A stretch of DNA of 64,000 nt, from the NCBI GenBank assembly GCA_014529385.2, contig CM043964.1, positions 7,595,997-7,659,996 of the forward strand, written 5' to 3'. Below are positions 45,801 to 53,699 of this stretch, one piece after another. Source of the DNA: Adiantum capillus-veneris. Taxonomy: Eukaryota > Streptophyta > Polypodiopsida > Polypodiales > Pteridaceae. The notes below the pieces were generated by a model. The model was not told where the DNA came from, ran no database searches, and was given only the letters and a program-made list of their open reading frames with translations. Made by a program: the position numbers and the translations under genes. Numbering within the stretch: the stretch's first letter is position 1; every line of letters begins with the position of its first letter.

Positions 45801-48197
45801 ATGGCACGGTTTATTCCATTGTCTTCGCAGCTTCTTTATCCATTACAACAAGTGGCAAAGCATGATCCATTGCAATGGGATGACAAGTGTGAAGAAGTGT
45901 TTCAAGAGGTGAAAGAGGTGTTAGGGGGGTTGTCAGCCATGCAGGCTCCTGATTGGGAGAAAGTTTTTTATGTAAATCCATCAGTAGGGGATGATGCCAT
46001 TGGAGCCATGCTATTGCAAAAGGGGAAGGGCAGCCATTATATGAGGCCAGTGTATTGTGCAAGCCGAGTGAAGTTGGTAGCGGAGAGAAAGTTATCGGAA
46101 GTAGAGCTAGTGATGGCTAGTGTAATATTTGCTTGTCGACGATTTCGTCATTACTTGCTACCACGGCCTTTTGTTTTCTTGACGAGTTATGCCTTTTTGC
46201 CACAGTTAATTAATGGTATTAACATGTCAAATGTGGTGAAGAAATGGGTAATTGAGCTGCAAGAGTTTGAGTTCTCTTTTCTAGTGGAAGATAGTACAAG
46301 GGCTACCCTAGCTGATTTGTTGACCTACAAGGAGAATCCCCTTATTGTTAAAGAAGAGGTGGTGAGAAAGGTAGTTGAAGAAGTGCCACAGATCAGCAAT
46401 GCACATGTGTTGTTCTTTGATGGTTCATACAGAAAGAGCCATGATGCAGCTTCAGGGGGTATAGCACTTTATGATCCAGAGGGGAAGCTAGTATGCAAGA
46501 GAGGGTTCAAATTGGATGCTCATAGTAACAATGAGGCTGAATATGCTACATTGGAAGCCAGATTACACATTTGTTTGAAGCATGGGGTTCGAAGGTTGAG
46601 CATAAAAGGTGATGCCTTGTTAGTGGTGAAGCAAGTGTTGGGTGTGTGGAAGAGCAAGAACACCTCATTGAAGGAAATGTGCTTCAGAATTAAAGGCCTG
46701 TTAAAAAAGTTTGAAGCATGGAGTATCAGACACATTGAACGTGCTCTAAATGGAGAGGCACATGAAGCAGCTCAAGGCATGATTGGGGAGCTATTTGTGT
46801 TGAGGACCACTTTACCTCTTTATCATGGCCGGGAAAGTTTGGCTCAAGAAGAGGAGTTTTTGCTAACAGGAATCATTCCAAAGGAGATTCAGAAGTCTAA
46901 GAAGTATGGCTTTGTGCGTAGAGCATACAGGTACAAATTGATTGGTGATGTCTTATACATGAAAGGGGCTGATCTCGTGTTGAGACGTGTACCTTGGCGG
47001 GAGGAGCTTTACAGAGTGTTGGAAGAGAATCACGAAGGCGCATGTGGTGGCCATTTTGCTCTAAAGATCACCTTGCATAAGATTTTGCAAGAGGGGTATG
47101 TATGGCCTAGTTTGCACAAGGATGTTCACCATTGGTGTAGGTCTTGCAATAGGTGTCAAGCATTTGGGAAGAGAGTGTTGAAGCCAGAGCTACGAAAAAC
47201 CATTATGGCGTTTGATGTGTTTGAAAAGTGGGGGATTGATGCAATAGGCCCGTTACCTATCACAAGCAGGGGCAAAAGCTATATTTTGACGGCAGTGGAC
47301 TATCTTTCTAGATGGGCAGAGGCTACAACAGTAAAACAGATCACTGCAAAGGATGTGGCAAAATTTGTGTATGATGAAATATGTTGCAAGTTTGGGGTGC
47401 CATTAGAGCTACTTTCAGATAAGGGGCCAGGATTTAGAGCTAAACTGCTAGACTTCTTATGCACAAAGATGAAGATTAGGCACCAGCATACCACTCCTTA
47501 TTACCCGCAGTGTAATGGCTTGAATGAAAGATTCAATGGTGAGTTGGTACAGATTCTTTCGAAAGTGACAGAGCACCAAGGAAAGAATTGGGATTTGGAA
47601 TTGCCTAGTGCATTATGGGCTTACCGTACTTCGGTGAAGACAGGTACAGGGTTTACTCCATTTCATTTGGTGTATGGAAAGGAAGCACTATTGCCTGTGG
47701 AGGTAGAGTTGCCTGCGGTCAAGATGTTAGAGAAGTTGCTTGGGCCGCCTAGTGATGCATTCAAAGAAAGGCTCTTGCAGCTACAAGAGGTCCAGTTGGA
47801 TAGGATGAGCGCATTGGAACATTATGGGCAGATGCAGGATAAGGCTTTGGCAAAGATAAATGAAAAGGTCAAAAGTAAGGGTATTAAGAAACATGACTTG
47901 GTTTTGCGCTACAACAGTAAGCTGGACAGCACCTTCCAAAAGAAGTTTCAAATTAAGTGGGAAGGCCCTTTCAAGGTAGTAGAGTGTTTTCCAAATGGCA
48001 CATATCAGCTGGCTAACCTGGATGGTGTTCTACATAAGTCAAGGGTAAATGGATTGCGTCTTAAATTGTATCATGCTAGATTGATGATGGTGGAGCAAGA
48101 TGAACTGTCTGAAGAGCGAGTGATGTCTGTGAGGGATGAGGAGACCTGTGATGCGGCGAGTCTCATATCTCTCTTTGCTGCTGCTGATCATAAATGA
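42846..48197 (+). CDS. G3 gag-pol polyprotein, intact, dual RNase H
   Basis: 1783 codons without a stop, starting at ATG 42846 (GCCATGGCT); an in-frame ATG 19 codons upstream (42789) lacks family similarity. Approximate residues: gag 1-190 (YPEFHGRSDEDVEEF; RTYEDALEVAR); CCHC knuckle 289-302 (CYNCGELGHISPQC); basic region ~380-410; protease with D499 (VDGGAQ); acidic linker ~610-640; RT ~740-960 with FMDD at 899-902 and PFGLSNGPSF. A first, degenerate RNase H spans ~1040-1150. A second RNase H, of the plant/archaeal kind, follows at ~1188-1310 (D1192 in DGS, E1230 in NNEAEY). Integrase ~1390-1640 has HHCC finger, D~1464, D~1524 and E~1560. Its C-terminal tail reads WEGPFKVVE. Dual RNase H is known from Tat/Ogre-type gypsy elements. 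No envelope or chromodomain is seen. Confidence 0.95.
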   Translation: MAFSYPEFHGRSDEDVEEFLEKMEVACISNQIHDPTQMLRLLQICLKSDARAWSKAFEEELRMDDPPIRLSWDNLRHGLEVEFVKIEDPDKVWQEVQALVQKEGEPVDAYIRKFSLAWERMCKALAPQVPPPDMMKKDRFLAGLWENIRWRVELKKPRTYEDALEVARNKEWKLRKMSQLGVESLPMRSEFQPIESLQGRMSGVHHEPVVPVTTQVMPAVVTTAVQDDGLRQDMRQVVDLMKNLSLNMLGQVGNNRGRGRFANQPGGEERPRNGAGQSNSRFWRQTPTCYNCGELGHISPQCDKPPRMGGDMYPLPRQVLTRSNDYGIEIKGDEGTSGLTQEEKGKTKVLSVVTLEKASKLEDTLVMPIGKRTTEEKEGRSAPGPSKKKGKSHEGEDVKAKRKRRARRKFHVSDFPLGDGQLSYDLKEDLTSRKADVTFGQLIEMVPKLKRQWKRMVNPIEKEPERGSVKVLAMDELPDICPIVDVWHKRKNLGQGYVDGGAQICVITHSCVEKMGLTVAGVSGFRIRLATHQKVKCLGVVKSLEVEAYDAKAVVDFHVMPAGLGAYPIILGRPWLRAVGAIQDWRHGTISLYGKTGTKKLYNMDTRKRLEELYEDEDEPSDEDSSTVTDEDSDSTTSSDEDADVAFLLMDKEIQECGLVAFANEVEDESEGPYEVIEGLMQTKVELSKKQELMMQMISGDLSAMEKDIYLHMLASFPDLFITSYEEIRGFKGEEMHIELNEGAKPVRQRLRRMGQEQMEALRVEVDKLLKAGFIVPVETTEWVSPVVVSPKKDGKWRICVDFKPLNAATKKNPYPLPFIDQILDSVAGYERYSVCDGFSGYFQLKIALKDRTKTTFITPWGCYCYTVLPFGLSNGPSFYQERANWVLEPFIGSCVKAFMDDFCVYSSRAEHHEKLQMVLARYDECGGQLNPKKCHLAQPRVKLLGHMVSENGIEADPDKVKSIILLPSPMSTKQLATFIHKVKYMARFIPLSSQLLYPLQQVAKHDPLQWDDKCEEVFQEVKEVLGGLSAMQAPDWEKVFYVNPSVGDDAIGAMLLQKGKGSHYMRPVYCASRVKLVAERKLSEVELVMASVIFACRRFRHYLLPRPFVFLTSYAFLPQLINGINMSNVVKKWVIELQEFEFSFLVEDSTRATLADLLTYKENPLIVKEEVVRKVVEEVPQISNAHVLFFDGSYRKSHDAASGGIALYDPEGKLVCKRGFKLDAHSNNEAEYATLEARLHICLKHGVRRLSIKGDALLVVKQVLGVWKSKNTSLKEMCFRIKGLLKKFEAWSIRHIERALNGEAHEAAQGMIGELFVLRTTLPLYHGRESLAQEEEFLLTGIIPKEIQKSKKYGFVRRAYRYKLIGDVLYMKGADLVLRRVPWREELYRVLEENHEGACGGHFALKITLHKILQEGYVWPSLHKDVHHWCRSCNRCQAFGKRVLKPELRKTIMAFDVFEKWGIDAIGPLPITSRGKSYILTAVDYLSRWAEATTVKQITAKDVAKFVYDEICCKFGVPLELLSDKGPGFRAKLLDFLCTKMKIRHQHTTPYYPQCNGLNERFNGELVQILSKVTEHQGKNWDLELPSALWAYRTSVKTGTGFTPFHLVYGKEALLPVEVELPAVKMLEKLLGPPSDAFKERLLQLQEVQLDRMSALEHYGQMQDKALAKINEKVKSKGIKKHDLVLRYNSKLDSTFQKKFQIKWEGPFKVVECFPNGTYQLANLDGVLHKSRVNGLRLKLYHARLMMVEQDELSEERVMSVRDEETCDAASLISLFAAADHK

Positions 48198-48225
48198 TCT
48201 AGCAGGCTAGGGGGTGGGCAAATTA

Positions 48226-49362
48226 TGTCAGGAGTTTTTTGGAGCAAGGGATTGCGCATATGTACATACCCATGCATGGTGCATCAAATAAAGGATTTCC
48301 CATTTTCCAGAGCCAGGTGGTTACGTGGGGCCCACATGTGTACAGGTAGGACACCATGTACATAGTGCATCGATTTTCATCGTTACTAGTACCATTGTGT
48401 TTTTCTACAATAAGGAGGAGTTGGTAGCGCGTAAAACTTCTCGAGGAAGCTATCCGCGGGCCGACGACGTGAGGTCAGCAGGTGCGTCAGATGGCATCTA
48501 GTGGCGTCAGGAGGGCGAACGGGGTCAATACTTGCACACAGATGAGGACGGACACAACGTGGGTGTTTGCTTGTGAGAATTATGCAGGAAGGTCATCATG
48601 AGGACCTTTTTTTGGGGCCACTTCACGTGGTGGCGAGATGCATTATTGGAAAAAAGCTGAGTGCCAGGTGTGCGGATGACGCAAAAAGGTGACAACTATG
48701 CACTGCGAGGTCAGTTTTTGGCCTGTTCGGGGTCCGTTTGAGGTCATCTAAAAGGCCAAGGGTGCCCAACTAAAAAATCTAAGTGTGGGAACTGAAAAAA
48801 CTGAGAGAAGACCAGAAAAAACGTGGAGAAGAGAGGAGGAACAGCCGCAGGTGTGTTTTTTGCCCATTTTGGAGCCTGTTTTGGCCGTAAACTGCTCATC
48901 CGAGGTCGGATTTGAGCACTTTGACATTGTAGACTGGGGTTTTGGGCCGTTCCGGACGCGATGGCGCTGTCCATTTTGCCAAATTCCTCACTCTTTTCCT
49001 GCTGTTTTTCTGTGTAAGTTCCTCCTATGAGCGAAGTTTCTGCTCCAGTTTGTGATTGTATCTGGCTTCTTTCACCCATAGTGTGTGAGCTATTTGCCCC
49101 ATTGGTGTTGGCCCAAGCTCAATTGTATCTAAACATCAGAAATTCTCCTCTTTTGAGCTGAGTTTTTTGGGTGTGTGTGTGTGTGTGTGTGTGTGTCTGT
49201 GTGGTGGATAGTCTCTCTCCTCTCACTCCAGAGGTGTGTTCCCTGTCTCGGCCAGGTGTGTTGTCTAAGCCGAGTGGTGCCCCATAGTGTGTGTGTGTAT
49301 CTTCCCAAGAGTGTGTGTCGGGTCGTTATAGAGGCGCTGTGTGTGTTTTCATCCCGCCCACA
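48226..49362 (+). repeat. 3' LTR of G3
   Basis: 1137 bp, following the polypurine tract. It differs from the 5' LTR by two substitutions and a longer TG run. Confidence 0.93.
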
Positions 49363-49623
49363 TCGCGATCCATCATAATAAAATTCACAATAATTGCAAT
49401 AGATCAACCACTACAACACGGCATGCAGAAAGTGACGCAAATAGCGACGAAATAAAGTTAGTTTTAAAACTAAAAAGTGTTGAAATAGTCCTAGAAAGAG
49501 ACGCCGGTATCCTAACGTTGGTATAAGTATCAATATATTATACGTAGAAATAAATCATGAAATGAGCGCCGGAATACACAATGAGATAACCCCCGGTAAT
49601 ACTATAGCATATTCCAACGCGCT

Positions 49624-51319
49624 GGTGCAACCAAAGTTGGTATGTGCTAGGAAGTGTACAATGCAATGATGTGTATGCTGGCATGCGCATGGCAAAGGGC
49701 TAAAGCAAGTATGAAGACCCTAGGCACGAGAGTGGTAGCGGAAATGTATGCTTAAAGTGGTTTTTTAGGCTAGGGGGGCTTCCAAATTGGGATAATTGAG
49801 ATGGCAGGTCAAGGTGTTGAAAGTGTGGGGATAGGCCCTAGAATGAAGTGCTCAAGATGCTCTAGAAACCCGTCCAGACGGCTCGTCAAACGGGGCCACG
49901 GTGTGAAAGATATGCCAGTCCGAAGTTAGAAGGCTTTGCAGATCTCGACGAACAGGGCAGATACGGACAGGCAACCAGAACTAGGATCATTGGATACGCG
50001 TGTAAAGCTCAAGCTGTGGAGCATGCCGGTTTTTTTGGTTTGCCGTTCGGAGCTCAGACGAGCAAGTTATGGCCTACGCAATATTTGCCAGGGAGCGGAT
50101 ACGTGCTCACCAGGCCACGTTGGTAAGCGTGCCGACAGGAGATCTTTTGAGCTCGCTAGAGTTTTGGAAAGTTGCATGCGATATGGAAAGTCAACCGGAG
50201 TTTATGGCTCGCTGATCAGAGTTGTGGATGTCGAGATACGTCCAAGCCAACCTCGCGGACGATCGAGGAAAAAGGCGGGTCGGGTTCTTTCCAGTGTTAT
50301 GGGTTGCCATTCGATGCGAGGTGGCTGAAAGGTGGTGGGGTTTCTTGGAATATGGCTTCGACGAGATGAAATTCGGTATGGGACGGTCGAACAAAAACCT
50401 GATGAATGTGTGCGGTTTTTGAGCACCGATGGCATGCGAAATGGAGGCTTGGTGATTGAGGTCTTTGATTGTAAGTTCAAAATGCAAAAGGTGACCCTCA
50501 AGGCTAAGAGGAGAACTTTGAGGAAAAAAATAAAACAAAAGAAAGCTTGCAAGAGGGCAGTGGCGCCAGGCGCCATGGCTAAATAAAAGTGTTTTCTTCT
50601 TTGCCTTGGGGAAAGAAAAAAGGAGAGGTGAAAGAAAAGAAAAGCAGTGGTTTCCAAAGGAAGGGAGTTTTTTTTTTCTTCGGCTTGGGCTGGAGAAGAA
50701 AGGAGGTGAATGGGAAGAGGGTGAGGGGTTTTTTTCGTGGATGGGGGAGGAGAAGGAGAGAAAAAGAGATACGCTTCTTGCGCTCGAGGGGTCGAAGCCA
50801 TACACGATTGTGGATCGCCATGACGTGGCTTGAAAGAGCGAAGACTTTGCAAAGGAAGAGGCGAGTGAGGGCGGCCAAGAAGGGGGGCTTCTGTCGAAGT
50901 GAAGCCATAAGTAGATGTTCCGCTCGAGGGTGTGCCAACGAATGCGAGTTTGGAGGGAGGTGTGTGCCCCTCTATGTGAAACAATGATGGCTATGGTGCA
51001 GCCAAGAGCAGGCTACATGGGTCTTGTACATGTGTTTTCTGTTTGAAGGAGAAGCTTTCATTGTCGATTTTGGCGTCGTCTTTTCCCCCCTTCCCCCTTT
51101 CTTCTTTGCTCGTCTCCAGGTTGTGTGGTGCCGGTTTGTGTGAGCGTGTGCGCCCCCCGGGGCCCTTGTGTGTGTGAGAGAGAAAGAGAGAGAGGTGTCG
51201 AGATGTGGAAGAGCTGGAAGCGGGCAAGATCGGCGTGATCGCTCTCTAGCTGTGAATACCCTGAGCTATATAGGGGCAATTGTTTGTGTGTCGGGTGTGT
51301 TTTCCATTCCGCCTCTCCA
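49624..51319 (+). repeat. 5' LTR of F4
   Basis: About 1.7 kb, ending CCGCCTCTCCA directly before the primer site, with a TATA-like AGCTATATAGGGG at about 51265. It shares the GGCTCGTCAAACGGGGCCAC block (49882) with F2 and F3 LTRs. ORFs on either strand inside it, including the ones at 50191-50987, are rich in low-complexity sequence and have no known domain. Confidence 0.7.
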
Positions 51320-51382
51320 TCTTCTGGTGCCCCCACTGAGGAGCACACTGATTGCTCCCTAGTGATAAGTTTATAAGCAAAA

Positions 51383-53050
51383 ATGTGGCAGAGTGTTGGC
51401 CCGGTTTTTAGTGGTGGTGAAGAAGATGCGGATGAGTGGATGGCAGATTTTGAGTTATTTATGCTCTCATTGCAAATGTGGAGTAATGAAGAAAAGCTGG
51501 AGACAGTTTCGTTGGTGCTGCGAGGTAAATCAAAAGTCTGGTTTGATGGTCTGGAAGCTACGGATAAGCAGTATTGGGTTGGTTTTCGAGAGCGGTTTCT
51601 ACACAGGTTTCGAAAAGTCGTGTCGGCTGCTGAAGCGGATGCAAAGATTAAAGAGCTACAACAAGAAGTAAGTGGAAATTTTGATGCTTTTCTTGATGAG
51701 TTCGAAGCTTGTTGGAGTGATCTGGTTGCTGCCACCCAAGTGGTCAATGCGGATGGTTTCAAGCTAGAGAAATTCCTAGCTTGCCTGTGTCCTCAAGTTC
51801 GAGATAAGGTGGATGATGAAGAGCCAAAGACTTATGCCGAGGTAGTCAGAGTTGCAAGGGTGAAGAGCAGGAAAATGAAAAGAAAGCTGGAGTTAAGCTT
51901 GTTATAGCCTGCAGATTGTGTGCATGTTGAAGCAGCAGTTTGTTCTATGGGCCCGTCGAGGATGGTCCCAGTGATGCGAAGTGTGGAGCCTGTAAGGGAA
52001 AGCCTATGATTGACTATATTCCTTGGGAATTACCTGTTGATGAAGCGTCTATGCCGATTGTGGAGGAGCTTGCAGCTTCAAGAGGTGGAGCATGTTCTCG
52101 TGGAGTGCTTGTATGAAAGGGTAACGGATCGTGGCCAAATGGTTGGTGCCCAGAGCTTGGGATTGGATGACGAAAGTGGGCACGGCGATGGTCTAGCTTT
52201 TGTGGAGCAGCTAGAGGATGATGATGCTGATGTCGAATCAGCCTACGGTGAAGGTGATGAGGCTACAAGCTCAAGCTTCTGGGAAACAAGCGAGTTGGAT
52301 AGAGATACAAGGTTCAAGACAGAGTCCGAAGAGCCGGTGCTAGTAAAGGTAAATTTCCCTTGGTATATGCATGAAGATGTGGTGGTTGCCACTATAAAGG
52401 ATGAGCAGGTGATAGCATCAAAGCTTGGGAATGGAGACATTGAGGTGAGGGTGTTGTGTGGAACCATGCTAATGATGATGCTCATCAAGATAGTTATCAA
52501 AGGTGCTTTGATTGTACAACAGATACAAGGGTTTCCCAAGAAAGAGAGAGTTTTTGTGGCTAAGGAAGAAGAACATGTTGAAGAAGATGGCAAGGGAGAG
52601 GCATTGGATACTTGTCGAAGGGAAGAGCAGCTGCAATCGCCTATGGGTTTCACGGGTAGTGCCTTGGATACAGGTTCTTTTGGCAAGGAATGCACTGAAG
52701 ATGAGGTTGATTGGGGGTTTGATGACCCAATGGGTGAGATGGATGAAGAGGCATAGGTGATGGCTAGGAAAGCTTTGACCAGAATGCAGGTGATACGAGG
52801 GTCTATCCCTCTCCAGTTGGCAGTTTCTTTGGAAGAGCAAAATCCTGCTGCTATGATGGTACCGACAGAGACAGGTACGAAGAAGAATATGGAAGAAATA
52901 GTGACAGGAGTGCCTATGTTGAAAGAGTTTCCCGCTAAGCGGAGTGGTCCTTTTGAGCATGAAGAAAAGTCCAAGGGTGTGGACTTGTTGAAGCTGTCAA
53001 AGGAAGTTTGCATATGGTGTGAATGGTCTTTTTTTAAGGTGTTTTCGAGA
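51383..53050 (+). pseudogene. F4 gag and downstream acidic region, three stops
   Basis: One frame from ATG 51383, interrupted by stops at 51905, about 52025 and 52754. The first 174 codons are a gypsy gag domain (GGEEDADEWMADFELFML, LRGKSKVWFDGLE, FLACLCPQVRDKV, TYAEVVRVARVKSRKMKRK) comparable to gag of G3. No CCHC knuckle follows. The next ~240 codons are acidic (LEDDDADVESAYGEGDE), with a hydrophobic run (TMLMMMLIKIVIKGALIV), then a Glu-rich part (KEEEHVEEDGKGEA). I see no protease, RT, RNase H or integrase. The gag may let the RNA be packaged by a relative's machinery; the role of the second part is unknown. Confidence 0.65.
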
Positions 53051-53062
53051 GGACAGGGGTGC

Positions 53063-53131
53063 TGTGAATACCCTGAGCTATATAGGGGCAATTGTTTGTG
53101 TGTTGGGTGTGTTTTCCATTCCCCCTCTCCA
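53063..53131 (+). repeat. 3' LTR remnant of F4 (69 bp)
   Basis: TGTGAATACCC...CCTCTCCA, identical to 51251-51319 except two bases. It is followed by the target duplication GCGCT. Confidence 0.75.
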
Positions 53132-53344
53132 GCGCTACCGAGGTCTATACCGACGCTTATACCGTACTCTGTACCGACGACCAAACCTACAATTTTTTTT
53201 GGACAAAGAGGGCTGGGAACTAATGCTGCATGTATTGCAGCAAAAGAAAATTTCCCTCTCTGCCCAAAGGAAGAGTGCACAAGCAACCGCACTCCACCTA
53301 CAAGCTGAGGCTAAAGAGCGAGTGTATGGCAATTAGAAAAATTG

Positions 53345-53680
53345 TAAGAAAAACATAACCACAAAATCAAAAGCTTGATCATGGCATAACGGCATAAAGG
53401 TTCTATAACCATAATTAAAACATGAGTTGAAAACTGCAAAACCATAAACAAAACTTGTTTTCCATACCATAAGCATTACCATAACTTGCCTGTCATACCA
53501 TAACAATAACAGACATACCATCATTGCACAACCAAAACCATAACCATAACCATCACATGATTGCCATACCATCATAGCAAAACCATAACTTTAATGTTAC
53601 TGCCAAATCTTAACCATAACATCTGTGCCATACCATAAACATAACCATAAACCATAACTATAAGCTCTACTAAACTATAC
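53345..53680. repeat. Degenerate CCATAA-rich simple repeat
   Basis: Irregular repeats of ACCATAA, CCATACCATAA and related units fill about 330 bp. It has no coding content. It may be the 3' edge of the CACTA remnant. Confidence 0.6.
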
Positions 53681-53699
53681 ATATGCAAACAATCACTAA

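Larger units (their letters stand above)
40647..49362 (+). mobile_element. G3, intact young gypsy element (Tat-like)
   Basis: LTRs at 40647-41779 and 48226-49362 (TGTCATGAG/TGTCAGGAG...CCCACA). Flanks are ATCGC at 40642-40646 and ATCGC at 49362-49366, with the last LTR base shared, so a 4-5-bp target duplication. The primer site region TTCTTTTGGCGCCCCCAC follows the 5' LTR and a polypurine tract (GGCTAGGGGGTGGGCAAA) precedes the 3' LTR. By eye the LTRs differ at two bases (40651, and 41358 against its partner) plus a 4-bp change in the TG repeat. All required signals and one full-length ORF are present, so it is recent and may be able to transpose. Confidence 0.93.
49624..53131 (+). mobile_element. 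F4, pol-less gypsy-like element with target duplication
   Basis: Flanked by GCGCT at 49619-49623 and 53132-53136. The 5' LTR is 49624-51319 (start GGTGCAACC, like the other family-F heads; the T of the duplication may be its first base). The primer site TTCTGGTGCCCCCAC follows. The internal region is 51320-53062. The 3' LTR is reduced to its last 69 bp (53063-53131), which match 51251-51319 at 67 of 69 positions. A purine tract (GAGAGGACAGGGG) stands just before it. So most of the 3' LTR has been deleted while the outer end and target duplication survive. It carries gag and a second region but no pol. Confidence 0.75.

Noticed and set aside
50191-50987. Long overlapping ORFs on both strands at 50.2-51.0 kb as genes
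   Set aside because: They lie inside the F4 5' LTR, are biased to Lys/Arg/Phe/Ser low-complexity sequence, and show no domain.
51251-53131. A TRIM/TR-GAG element with 69-bp LTRs
   Set aside because: The 69-bp direct repeats, TATA box, primer site and purine tract fit at first, but flanking bases do not match at 51246-51250 and 53132-53136. The GCGCT duplication instead pairs 49619-49623 with 53132-53136, and the 5' LTR extends back to about 49624.
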